NCBI GenBank assembly: GCA_025201865.1
Contig: MU602733.1
Coordinates: 28,570-69,126 of the forward strand
From: Ramicandelaber brevisporus
Lineage: Eukaryota > Kickxellomycota > Ramicandelaberales > Ramicandelaberaceae
DNA length: 40,557 bases
Direction of reading: 5' to 3'
Positions 9,127-18,387 of the stretch are shown here, piece by piece; positions within the stretch are counted from its first letter, which is position 1, and each line of letters starts with the position of its first letter. Position numbers and translations under genes: made by a program. The notes below the pieces were generated by a model that was not told where the DNA came from, searched no databases, and worked only from the letters and a program-made list of their open reading frames with translations.

Positions 9127-12100
9127 TTAGCGCTTGAACATGTTGCCTTCAAAGCCCTTTTGAGCAGTTGGCTCAATGTACTGACTCATGGATTGCAGCC
9201 AGGTATCCAGATCAGCAATCTGGTCGGCGCCGGCTCCATAGCTGCCAGCTCCATACTGCTGCTGCTGCTGATGCTGGTTGGCTAAATGTTGCTGCTGCTG
9301 ATGGTGAGCACCAACTGGCTGACGAGAAGAGTACAGGATCTGACTCATTGTGCTATCGCCACCACCAGTGTGAGTCGAGCGACTGCGGCCATTTCCTCCA
9401 GTATTGTTGCTGGGACTGCCAACGTACGACCGCTCCATTCCAGAGTGGATCGATGAGCTAACCAGACTGGCAACGCCTGTAACGCCAGCTGGGCGAACCT
9501 GTGCAATCTCGCTCAGAATCCAGTACTGCAAATGAGGATCGTTGCGGAAGGAGGAGTAGCGAGTGCGCTGCGCAGCCAGCAGACGATGCAGCATCATGTT
9601 CATCATGCGGAACTTGCCAAAGTTGATGAGCGGCATTGTAGACCACTTGGCAGGCTGCGGCATGGTGGCCGTAGGGGATGACGAGTTGGCGGCATCCATT
9701 CCATTGCCATTGTTGCTGAGGGTGTTGCCCACTGTAGGGACTGGCGTCATATTCGGCATTGTTCCAGCGCTGCGCATGCTGCCTCCACTGGTTGTGCTGC
9801 TGAGCATCAGGCCTTGTTGATTGTAGGTCGATTGGCGGTTTGGATTGCTGGTCAGCGGGGTTGTGCGACGACGTCCGACCGGCTCGCCACCCATGTACTG
9901 ATCATATTCCGATGGATCATAGCCAGAAGCGATGCTCTGCAGTACATTGGATGACATCGGCGGAGTGGGCAGTGTGCTCTGGTGTCCGCCACGGCCGCCA
10001 TAGGTTGATGGCATTGGTGACTCTGGCACAAACGAGTGCTGGCTCTGGTGCTGCTGCTGAGCGCTCATCTGCATGTGCTGAATGGCAGCTGCCTTGACGC
10101 TGTTCCAAGCAACCGCACGATTCTGCTGCTGGCGAGTGGTTTGAAGTACCTGCTGACAGTAGTAGTTATGAGACAGCTGCTGCATGGCTTTGCGCAGTGC
10201 ATCTCGCATCTCTTGTTCACGCTGTGACTCAATATAGGATGCATTGCCTTCATCAGCATACAGCAGATCAGTCAAATGCACAGCCAGGAATGGAATGACG
10301 GGGATGTCGTGGCCAGCGCGAGAGGCAGCAAGAGTCTCAACTTGCAGCTCGGTTGTAGTGTGATCAAACATCTGGCGCTGGCGCTGGACATGAGCCTCTA
10401 GAGCCTCTTCACCCTCAACGCCAGACAGCTCGAGAACACCGCGCAAGCATCCGCGGTACAGCTTGAAGTTTGGACGCTGGCTCATGATAGTGTACAGCTG
10501 ATTGAGCATGAGTTGGTATTTGCTGGAAATCTTTGTCCAAGTGCTGGTCAGACGCTGCACTGGAGACAGCATCAAACCAGTGACAATCTCGAAGCAGGTG
10601 TTGTAATTGTGCCAGACCATGCACTGGTGAGCAACCATAATGAATGTTTGAACCAGTCTGACTCTCTCATTGTGGTCCTCGTGAGTAACAACTTGGCGCG
10701 CAACCCAGTAAGCCACACGATTGAACCAGCCAGCAAACTCAAACAGACGAGGAGTGTACTTGGCACGAGACACTGGATCATTGCAGCGAGAATGGAAGCA
10801 GAGCTCAGTGGCAGAGGCAGTGCGGAACATGCGATGCTCAAGCAGAGTCAAATTGTGAGCAAACTCCTTCTGCTCAACCTCGATTGATGGCGTGTTTGGA
10901 TCCATCTGAACCAATCTAATCATTAAGCCATTTGTATTTTTGCTGCCAGAATAGTTGCTGGCTCCTGCTGCACGCGAATTGCCGCCACTGTTCATTCCGT
11001 GATTGCGGTTCAAATTAGAATCAGTCTTTTTGCGGAACAATCCAAGGAATCCATTTCCACTGCTAGTATTATTACCAGATGTATTGCGCTTTTGGTTGAC
11101 AGAAGCCTCGGCACGTTCATCAACTGCTCGCATTTCCTCCAGCAGAGTCTCAGCAACCTCTCCTCCAAATAGCTTAAACTGAGGCAGCGAACTCAAACTG
11201 CCAACATCACTGCTCACACTGCTGGCTGCACCTCTGCCTCCATTCAGGCTGCTGCCACCTCCACCGTGGCGACGACTGCGCGCACGGCTCTCAATGCCAT
11301 TACGCAGAACAGAAGTGATATGCTGAATATATTGACCACGACGGTTATCTTCACGGATATACTCAATAAAATGCAAGAACAATTCAGTTAATCTGCGCGA
11401 CATTTTGAAGTCTTCATAGAATTCCTCCAGCCAGCGTTGAATAAACTCCAAAACACGCTGTTGAATACGAGATTCGCGCTCAACAACCTCAGCGGGATAC
11501 TTAGTAGCCACTTGATTATTATTATTGTTGTTATTGTTATGATTATTACCACCACCACCGCTGTTATTAAAGCGATTGTTATGTTGGTTATTAAAGTGGT
11601 GACCACCAAGATTCATAGACTCGCCAGCCAATGTGCCAGCATAGATAGTCGAGTGATTATCCCATCCGCTGCCTGGCCCACCAATTCCACTCATTCCAAA
11701 TGCGCCTTCAATGCTGAGTCCATCTCCATTGTATCCACCATTTCCGCCAAAATTATCACTGTAGTTGTTGCTGGCAGCAGTGTGGGTATAGTGCATTTGA
11801 GATGGCAGCATTGAAGGAGCGGGATTGGCTGCGCATCCATTCAAGTAGCGAATGATTAATAATCTCATAACATCGACTCCATCCACAAAGAATCTATACG
11901 AATTCAAGAAATCAGTCACAAACTCTGAATCAACTTCATTCAAGTCTGATGTGAGGTAATTGACCAATACACGCAACGAAACTCCACGTGCATTGCGACG
12001 TGCAAAACATACAGTTGGGTTGCCATCGTCTCCAACCACAAGTGGCAGCTGAGGCTGAGGCTGCTGAGGCAGTGCTCCAAGTTGCTGCTGCTGTTGTTGT

Positions 12101-13173
12101 TGTTGATGGAGTTGCTGCTGAATGTGAGCAGATGGATTCAGAACTTCTGGAGCCAAAATCACATGCGGATCATATACAATTTCATCAGCTACAGAGTCAG
12201 TATTGAGTGGCCACCATGTCCACGATGAAGGAATGCTGGTGAGAGGCGCCACTGGTGCAGAGGCGCCTTGCTTGTTGTTGATCAAGCTGCTAGTACCATG
12301 TCCAGTGCTGAGAGTGGGAGTCTCACGAGGGGAAGCGCTTGCACTGTGACTGGACATTGAATGCATTCCGGGTGTCAAATGTGGTGGCTGATTCGAATCG
12401 TAGCCAGCATGGCCGGGAGGAGGTGGTGGCGCACGACGGCCAGGGACTGGTGCACGGCGTGGCGGACGGCGCGGTGGAACTGACTGGGGTGAGCCCGCAG
12501 ATGGATCAGGCGATCCAGCCACAGTCGCATCGCTGTTCGGAATTACATTCTGCTGCTGCTGACCATTGTTGTTGCTGCTGCTGCGAGCATATGGAGATGC
12601 TGCAGATGCGCCATTTCCAGCTGAATTACTGCCGGAAATGCTGAGACTGTCCTGAAACTGACGAATGATTTGATCGGCTTCAGAGGTGTCAACACCGAGA
12701 GAAGATCCACCCGGCGCAAAATGATGGATTTGATTATCATTGACGACGGCCACTTTGAGTACGTCTATAAACTCTTTGGAGAGAGACGAAATGACATTCG
12801 CTCCACGACCTGCACATGCGATAATCACTCCAAGTCGCTCAACTGGACTGCGTGTCGATGGTGGCTGTGGCTGTGGCTGGTTGGACGATGACATCATCAT
12901 TGACATTGATGCTGATGAAGACAGCTGTGGCTGCGGCGTAGAGAGCTGTTGCTGATGCTGATGATGCTGCTGCTGCTGCTGGTATTGGTACGACTGCTGC
13001 TGCTGGTGTTGCTGGTGTTGCTGCTGGTGTTGTTGTTGTGGGATATACTGGCTGTGTTGATATGGATTATGTTGTTGCTGCTGATGGTGCATCTGCTGTA
13101 GCTGATGAGGAGTGTAGCTGATAGAGTTGAGGCTACTGCCGCCTCCATACGAGCTCATTGTAGATGATTGCAT
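9127..13173 (-). CDS. Ras guanine-nucleotide exchange factor (RasGEF-N plus CDC25 domain)
   Basis: 1348 residues from the first ATG, at 13173. The N-terminus is Gln/His-rich. Residues 110-177 form a non-repetitive block (VERLGVIIACAGRG... to the FQDSL helix) of unknown role. A basic proline-rich stretch (232-254) is a candidate SH3 ligand. The Ras-exchanger motif (RasGEF-N) lies at about 395-625, beginning with GVSLRVLVNYLTSD, and is split by a Gly/Asn-rich insertion (about 452-565). The catalytic CDC25 domain is about 768-1010, with the hallmark segments SPVQRLTSTW and PFLAVHLTDLLYADEG, which includes the Ras-opening helical hairpin region. It should load GTP onto Ras upstream of cAMP/MAPK signalling. 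The C-terminal 330 residues are low complexity. No N-terminal SH3, as in yeast Cdc25, is seen. Confidence 0.9.
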   Translation of the reverse strand: MQSSTMSSYGGGSSLNSISYTPHQLQQMHHQQQQHNPYQHSQYIPQQQHQQQHQQHQQQQSYQYQQQQQHHQHQQQLSTPQPQLSSSASMSMMMSSSNQPQPQPPSTRSPVERLGVIIACAGRGANVISSLSKEFIDVLKVAVVNDNQIHHFAPGGSSLGVDTSEADQIIRQFQDSLSISGSNSAGNGASAASPYARSSSNNNGQQQQNVIPNSDATVAGSPDPSAGSPQSVPPRRPPRRAPVPGRRAPPPPPGHAGYDSNQPPHLTPGMHSMSSHSASASPRETPTLSTGHGTSSLINNKQGASAPVAPLTSIPSSWTWWPLNTDSVADEIVYDPHVILAPEVLNPSAHIQQQLHQQQQQQQQLGALPQQPQPQLPLVVGDDGNPTVCFARRNARGVSLRVLVNYLTSDLNEVDSEFVTDFLNSYRFFVDGVDVMRLLIIRYLNGCAANPAPSMLPSQMHYTHTAASNNYSDNFGGNGGYNGDGLSIEGAFGMSGIGGPGSGWDNHSTIYAGTLAGESMNLGGHHFNNQHNNRFNNSGGGGNNHNNNNNNNNQVATKYPAEVVERESRIQQRVLEFIQRWLEEFYEDFKMSRRLTELFLHFIEYIREDNRRGQYIQHITSVLRNGIESRARSRRHGGGGSSLNGGRGAASSVSSDVGSLSSLPQFKLFGGEVAETLLEEMRAVDERAEASVNQKRNTSGNNTSSGNGFLGLFRKKTDSNLNRNHGMNSGGNSRAAGASNYSGSKNTNGLMIRLVQMDPNTPSIEVEQKEFAHNLTLLEHRMFRTASATELCFHSRCNDPVSRAKYTPRLFEFAGWFNRVAYWVARQVVTHEDHNERVRLVQTFIMVAHQCMVWHNYNTCFEIVTGLMLSPVQRLTSTWTKISSKYQLMLNQLYTIMSQRPNFKLYRGCLRGVLELSGVEGEEALEAHVQRQRQMFDHTTTELQVETLAASRAGHDIPVIPFLAVHLTDLLYADEGNASYIESQREQEMRDALRKAMQQLSHNYYCQQVLQTTRQQQNRAVAWNSVKAAAIQHMQMSAQQQHQSQHSFVPESPMPSTYGGRGGHQSTLPTPPMSSNVLQSIASGYDPSEYDQYMGGEPVGRRRTTPLTSNPNRQSTYNQQGLMLSSTTSGGSMRSAGTMPNMTPVPTVGNTLSNNGNGMDAANSSSPTATMPQPAKWSTMPLINFGKFRMMNMMLHRLLAAQRTRYSSFRNDPHLQYWILSEIAQVRPAGVTGVASLVSSSIHSGMERSYVGSPSNNTGGNGRSRSTHTGGGDSTMSQILYSSRQPVGAHHQQQQHLANQHQQQQQYGAGSYGAGADQIADLDTWLQSMSQYIEPTAQKGFEGNMFKR

Positions 13174-14789
13174 TTCTCGCAATTAATCACTGTTTGCTCT
13201 ATTTTGCTGTTATTGCTGCTATTGCTGTTATTGATGTCGTCTGACGTTGCTGTTGCTGTTGCTGTTGCTACTGTTGGTGTCGAGCGAGCGAGCAACAGAA
13301 TGGAGAACAGTGGGAATAAAAGGAGAACGAAAAACAACCACCACAAATGGACTGAAGAAACTGAATGGACGAAACCGATTGCTACTACTGTTTTTCGATA
13401 GTGGATGATGGTGGTGCCGTCAACGTCTCTGTCTGTATGTCTGTCTCTATCTCTCACTCACCCACGTTCACTCTTAGTCTCAAGAAAGCCGCACTCACTC
13501 TCGCACGTAAGATGGGGGAAAATCCCTAATAAAGCAATGGAAGTGAGGAGGTGTAAAAAAAAAAAACAGGAAAAAGAGCGAAACAAAACAAAACAAAAAG
13601 TGTGAGTAAAACAACAACAAAAAACACCAAAGTATACCAAGGATTGACTGGAGTAGATGATGTTCCTTGAGCCGGTGAATCCAAAGGGCTGATGATGTTT
13701 GTTTTACTACTGTGGCTTTCGCAAGAGGAGTGGCGCGGTGTGGGAGCAAAGCAGGAAGGGAGTAAGTAACAATGGGTAACAGAGAATAGCAGAAGGAAGG
13801 AGAGACGCTTCAAAGATGAGCAGCAAGCAAACAAGAGATGAGCAGGCAGGACAGTATGAAGCTACTGGAGAAGAGGCAGAGAGGGCAAAGTTAGCGGACT
13901 CGAGGGTAGAAGCTGCTAGAACTGAAGCTGTCGCTGCGACAATGGCTGGGTTGCACAGTCTCTCGATTTCTCTTTCAGCTGAGTAGAAAGTCGAATGGAC
14001 ACGCCAGGGAGGGGGCACTCTCTGCGTAGCACAAAACGATACAAAAGGCAAACGCGAGTGTAATAAAGTGTTGTCTGAGCGGGTGTATGTATAATCGAGA
14101 GTCAGCGTGCTATGGAGCAAAAGAGTGTGCGCGGGGGAGGGGGAGGAACTCGAGAGGTTATCTCTCTCTCTGTGTGTTTGGGAAATAGTGACAGGTGTGG
14201 GCGGGGGGAACTGATGCAAAACTGGGTGCCTCTTTTGGAAAAGTGTTGCGAGCAGCGAATCAATAGACACACAGACAGCAACGGGGAACTCAAATACAAG
14301 TAGTGTTCGTAGTCATACACAAACAACAGCAAGAGAGAGTGAGAAAGAGAGAGAGAGAAAGAGAGAGCAGGCAAATGGAATCTGTAGTGGAGTGCTGACG
14401 ACGACAGCGGCGATTGAAACACCTACGATGGCGGCAACGGCGACGGCGGCGGCGGCTGGAGCAACAGCAACAAAAGAGAATGATGGTGAGTAAGCAATTA
14501 GAAGGCGTGTATGTTTTGTGCAGATCGAAGGATGATGTGCTGATGTATGCGGGAAAAAAAGTGTAGCAGTAGAAGTCGAAGCCGATGCCACACAACCTTG
14601 AGAAAGAACTAGTAAAATTGCGAGCAATTCTCAGACATGAGGCGTCGATCTCGGTTTCTATGATTGTTCCTTCTGTCGATTGTCGTGGGATAAAGGATGA
14701 GTATTTAATTGCTGTTTTACTGTTCTACTGTTTTAACAAAACAACTACTTTAAAGGATCCTTAGGTTAAAATAGTAGGTGCAAATGGAA
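13174..14789. other. Long spacer upstream of the RasGEF gene
   Basis: About 1.6 kb holding the RasGEF promoter and leader (minus strand) and the 3' end of the first NlpC/P60 gene (near 14700-14789). Contents are simple repeats: TGCTGT/TATTGC units (13200-13275), an A-rich tract (13550-13625), GAGA repeats (14335-14372) and GGC repeats (14425-14460). I find no gene or RNA; Ser- and Leu-rich open frames on the minus strand have no structure. Confidence 0.6.
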
Positions 14790-15887
14790 TTAGCAGAAGC
14801 GCACGACGTATGGCATGCGTAGGTTATTGTTATAGTCTGAATCAAGGTTGCGGTAGCCGGAAAGGACCTTGTGCGAGTACGCGTCGATGGTGGTCGAGCC
14901 GGACACATAGATGGCGACGTGGCGGTTCGCGTTGCCGTTGTTGCGGTCGCTGGATGAGTTGGCCCAGAAAATCAGATCACCCGGCTGCTTCTGGTCGAAC
15001 GGAATCTTCTTGCCCTGGCCGCTGTTGTACTGCGAGCCGGTGTAGTGGTCGATCTTCTTGCCGGTGGCTTGATACACAGCATACAAACTCAAGCCGGAGC
15101 AATCGAAGCCCTTGACGCCGGAGTCGTGGTAGCCGCTGTCGTCAATACCATATGACGCACCGTTGTAGTTGCCGCCGCCCCAGCTGTACTTCCAGCCGAA
15201 CTGCTCCTTTGCCTTGGAGATGAGCTTCTGCGCGCAGGTGCCTGGGCTACCGCCACCTCCACCTCCACCACCTCCACCACCTCCGCCGCCGCCGCCGCCG
15301 CCAGAGCAGCGTGGAATGCCTGGAGCCCACGACGATGCGCCGGTCTTCACGTAGTAGTCGCTCACGTACACGTCGGGACTCGACTGTACCTTGTCCCAGA
15401 TCGGAGAGCCGTTGACCACCGTGCCGGACGTCTGGCAGATGACATTGACCTTGGTGCCAGACGGGAACGACTTGACGACCGATGCCGACGTGGACGGCGA
15501 CGAGCGGCCGTTGAGGTCCGCCTTGACGGGATATGGACCACTGCCGCCACTACCACCTCCGCCGCCGCCACCGCCGCTTCTGGTGCCATCACAGCGAGGC
15601 ACGCCAGGCACCCACGAAGAATAGCCAGTTTTCAGATAGTAGTCGCTGACGTAAATATCTGGGTTCGACTGCACCTTGTCCCAGATGGTTGAGCCTTTGA
15701 TATCTGTGCCGGTGGTTTGGCAGACTACATTCAATTTGGCTCCACTGGAGAACACTTTGACAATGCCGTGGTTCAGACCTGGCCCGCTGCGGCCATTAAG
15801 GTGGTCCTTCGTTGGATATGGACCAGCTGCAAGCACCGCGGATACAAGTCCGCCAGTTACTGCAAGAGTATGTATGATGGCAACCAT
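14790..15887 (-). CDS. Secreted NlpC/P60 peptidase with two SH3b domains (copy 1)
   Basis: 365 residues from the ATG at 15887. Residues 1-21 are a secretion signal. Two bacterial-type SH3 (SH3b) repeats follow (about 22-100 and 118-194), each with the NGRSGP/NGRSSP entry and an IYVSDYY/VYVSDYY strand. A glycine linker (195-213) leads to an NlpC/P60 domain (216-364) with catalytic Cys in FDCSGLSLY (C263), His in NRHVAIYV (H323) and a third His in DAYSH (H339). NlpC/P60 enzymes cut the D-Glu to diamino-acid or D-Ala-linked stem peptides of bacterial peptidoglycan, and SH3b domains bind the wall. A fungus has no peptidoglycan, so the target is presumably bacterial; this is inference. It is paralogous to the next gene. 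Codons look GC-richer than in copy 2. Confidence 0.92.
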   Translation of the reverse strand: MVAIIHTLAVTGGLVSAVLAAGPYPTKDHLNGRSGPGLNHGIVKVFSSGAKLNVVCQTTGTDIKGSTIWDKVQSNPDIYVSDYYLKTGYSSWVPGVPRCDGTRSGGGGGGGGSGGSGPYPVKADLNGRSSPSTSASVVKSFPSGTKVNVICQTSGTVVNGSPIWDKVQSSPDVYVSDYYVKTGASSWAPGIPRCSGGGGGGGGGGGGGGGGGGSPGTCAQKLISKAKEQFGWKYSWGGGNYNGASYGIDDSGYHDSGVKGFDCSGLSLYAVYQATGKKIDHYTGSQYNSGQGKKIPFDQKQPGDLIFWANSSSDRNNGNANRHVAIYVSGSTTIDAYSHKVLSGYRNLDSDYNNNLRMPYVVRFC

Positions 15888-16301
15888 ACAGATATTACGG
15901 ATGAAGTGTAGTAATTAGGAGACAGTGTGAAGGGAAGGTAACAAGTTTAGTTTGTGTGAATACTGTGTTGCCGCATATTCGGAGGTTTGGAGAGTCTCCA
16001 CAGCCGACAGCTGCATTCATATAATTGATGCCGTTTGTCGCATTCGCACCTCCGCACAACGAAAAAAGATACCCGCGCCACCGGAGAATGACGACGATGA
16101 TGTAGCTGAAGTCTGAGGAACTGCGATGACAAATTTTTTCGTTCCACGTGGGTTTGCACAACATTCATGTCATTGGCCAAGCTCTTGGTCCATGCTGACT
16201 ATCAACCACAAAATGATTATACTTAAAGAGTTAATCGTATGTTCATAAACATTTGTTCTTTGTGTTAAAAAAAAAAAGAAGGAGACGAAGCTAAGTGCAA
16301 A
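15888..16301. other. Spacer between the two NlpC/P60 genes
   Basis: 414 bp carrying the copy 1 promoter, including the duplicated block listed separately (16027-16175), and the copy 2 3' end, where an A-rich run (16266-16278) lies about 25 bp past the stop. No further gene is seen. Confidence 0.7.
16027..16175 (-). promoter_or_regulatory. Promoter block shared by both NlpC/P60 genes, copy 1
   Basis: This roughly 145-bp stretch aligns with 17677-17820. Shared pieces in order include ATACCCGCGCCACCGGA, AATGACGAC, CTGAAGTCTG, ACGACAAATT-like sequence, CCACGTGG, and ATGTCATTG. The palindrome CACGTG at 16145-16150, a site for bHLH/bZIP-type factors, is kept in both copies. An ATTGG (CCAAT on the gene strand) overlaps the right edge at 16172-16176. 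The block lies 140-288 bp upstream of the ATG at 15887. Confidence 0.7.
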
Positions 16302-17357
16302 CTACCAGAAACGGATCACGTATGGCATGCGCAAATTGTTATTATAGGCAGTGTCCAAGTTGCGATAGCCGAGTGGTGTGCCATGGCTATACGCGTCAAT
16401 AGTCGTTGAACCACCGACATAAATGGCGACATGGCGGTTACCACGACCATTGGCCTTATCACTTGACGACTGCGACCAGTAAATGAGATCACCTGGCTGT
16501 TTCTCGCTGTATGGAATCTTGCGGCCGCGGCTGTCCTGATACTGCGAGCCGGTGTAGTGATCGATCTTCTTGCCAGTGGCCTGGTACACAGCATACAAGG
16601 TCAAGCCAGAGCAGTCGAAACCCTTGACATCGGAGTCGTAGTTGCCACTATCATCGATACCATACGAAGCGCCATTGTAGTTGCCACCACCCCAAGAGTA
16701 TGGCCAGCCGAACTGCTTCTTGGCAAACTCGATGATTCTCTGGCCACCGCCTGAGCCGCCACCACCAGAACCACCATCACCGCCGTCGCCGCCACCACCA
16801 CCGCTGCAGCGTGGTACACCTGGTAGCCAAGTCTTGCCACCGGTAGATAAATACTTGTCAAAGATCCAGACATTCGGCTCCACCTGATCCCACACGTTGA
16901 GACCATCAATGGACTCACCAGCGCTTTGACAGCGAACCGAAAGCTTTGTGCCTTTGGAGTAACTTTTCACCACCGAGTATTGGGTACCAGGGCCGGAACG
17001 ACCGTTGACGTTGTCGTTCGTTGGATACTGGCCATCGCCGCCCGAGCCACCGCTTCCGCAAATCGGCACTTCCGACAGGCGAGTGCGGCCGCCGGTTGAG
17101 ACGTAGTAGTCAGCGACGTAAATGGTAGGATTCTGGCTGACCAAGTTCCAATAAGAATCGCCATTGACGCTGGTTCCGGTGCTCTGGCAGATGACGCTAA
17201 CCTTTGAGCCAGATGAGTATGTCTTGACAATGGAGTAGGATGTGCCTGGACCGCTGCGGCCGTTCACGTTATCGTTGACGGAAAATGGACCGGCGGCAGC
17301 GAGCACAGATGAGGCGAGCGCGCCAACCACGGCAAATGCGCGCAGAATCGTAACCAT
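16302..17357 (-). CDS. Secreted NlpC/P60 peptidase with two SH3b domains (copy 2)
   Basis: 351 residues from the ATG at 17357. Same plan as copy 1: secretion signal (1-22), SH3b repeats at about 23-100 and 109-184, a Gly/Asp-rich linker (185-205), and NlpC/P60 domain at 206-350 with C249 (FDCSGLTLY), H309 (NRHVAIYV) and H325 (DAYSH). The catalytic domains of the two copies are nearly collinear (both start FGW-YSWGGGNYNGASYGIDDSG), whereas the SH3b repeats and linkers have diverged, as expected for a tandem duplication followed by change in binding specificity. Likely role as for copy 1: cleaving bacterial wall peptides outside the cell. Expression is probably co-regulated with copy 1 through the shared upstream block. 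Confidence 0.92.
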   Translation of the reverse strand: MVTILRAFAVVGALASSVLAAAGPFSVNDNVNGRSGPGTSYSIVKTYSSGSKVSVICQSTGTSVNGDSYWNLVSQNPTIYVADYYVSTGGRTRLSEVPICGSGGSGGDGQYPTNDNVNGRSGPGTQYSVVKSYSKGTKLSVRCQSAGESIDGLNVWDQVEPNVWIFDKYLSTGGKTWLPGVPRCSGGGGGDGGDGGSGGGGSGGGQRIIEFAKKQFGWPYSWGGGNYNGASYGIDDSGNYDSDVKGFDCSGLTLYAVYQATGKKIDHYTGSQYQDSRGRKIPYSEKQPGDLIYWSQSSSDKANGRGNRHVAIYVGGSTTIDAYSHGTPLGYRNLDTAYNNNLRMPYVIRFW

Positions 17358-17676
17358 GATTAGAGTAGGCAAATCAGCAATGAGAAGGGAGGAAGGAGGA
17401 TATCGGAAGGAAAGCGGGGGAAGGGAAGGAGAGAAGGGAAAGGGAGAGAGGCTGAGTGATATGCGAAGCTATGAGTGTCTACGTAAGCAGCATGATGATG
17501 GAGATTAACAGCTCAAACAGCAACAGCAACAGCAACAGCAGCGGCAGCTCAATTTATGAGCCGTGTTGAATGTGTCCCCAGACTTCGGAGGTATTCCAAA
17601 AACAAAAACAAAAAACAAAAGACAGTCAACACTACCGTTCCCCCTTTCTTTATCATTTGAGAGTTGCACATTGGAT

Positions 17677-17820
17677 GTTGCCGAATGTCGTGCTCGCAAC
17701 CCTGCAGCACAGAAACATACCCGCGCCACCGGAAATGACGACCGTAGAGAGTTGCCTGAAGTCTGTATACCTCTCACGACAAATTATTACCACGTGGTTT
17801 GCGCAACGACGATGTCATTG
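17677..17820 (-). promoter_or_regulatory. Promoter block shared by both NlpC/P60 genes, copy 2
   Basis: Homologous to 16027-16175, with CACGTG at 17791-17796. Here the block lies 320-463 bp upstream of the ATG at 17357, about 180 bp further than in copy 1; the intervening DNA contains purine-rich repeats and a CAGCAA repeat (17512-17545), probably expanded after duplication. Confidence 0.7.
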
Positions 17821-18087
17821 TACGACTTTGCACCCACACCTGAAGCATACCCCCATAAGTAGTCTCATAAAACAGTCAACTTGCAAAGTCGCCATCGTGT
17901 GTGCCCAAGTAATGGATTCACCAACTCTAGTGGTGTAGCAATTGCAGTGTAGTCATGATGCATGTTTACAGATGTTGTGATCGCCAAGTCCCCTTCATCC
18001 GGAAATGGAGGAGCATGCGTCAGGAAACCGTCCCATGCACGGATATGATGAATGACTCCGTGTTGTATTTTAATTAAAACCATCGGC

Positions 18088-18103
18088 TCATCTAATTAGA
18101 TGA
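18088..18103. promoter_or_regulatory. Perfect 16-bp palindrome TCATCTAATTAGATGA
   Basis: The sequence equals its own reverse complement and has a TAATTA core like homeodomain sites. It lies 285 bp upstream of the subtilase ATG. A binding site is a guess; the symmetry is fact. Confidence 0.4.
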
Positions 18104-18387
18104 AGGAGTTTCTTTTTTAAAAAAAGGAAGAGAAAAAGGATTGTCAGGGGGAATTTGCGTTTTAGCATTCCCGATGTCAATCAGGAGCAAACGCAAAAGG
18201 ATGAACGTGCGTGATATCGCCGAGGAAAAAAGAGAACGTACCATCTCTCACACTCTTCACACTCTTCACTCTTCATCCTTCACACGCTTCACTCTTCACC
18301 CCTTCACCCCTTCACCCTTTCACCCCCACACTATTTGCTCGCTCAGTGTTTCTGTGCATTCCTTTTTCATTTTCATTTTCATCTGCA

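Larger units (their letters stand above)
17358..18387. other. Divergent spacer between NlpC/P60 copy 2 and the subtilase
   Basis: About 1 kb of control DNA for two genes that run apart. Besides the duplicated block it holds a perfect 16-bp palindrome (18088-18103), an adjacent T-run/A-run (about 18112-18125), and a pyrimidine-rich leader with TTCAC/CTC repeats (18245-18330) just before the subtilase ATG. No gene was recognised. Confidence 0.6.

Noticed and set aside
13707-14627. Ser/Leu-rich minus-strand frames upstream of the RasGEF gene
   Set aside because: Several frames overlap one another in the same simple-repeat DNA; none shows a consistent protein pattern.
18211-18387. N-terminal extension of the subtilase
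   Set aside because: It is open but begins at GTG and reads through TTCAC repeats; the ATG at 18388 gives a proper signal peptide.
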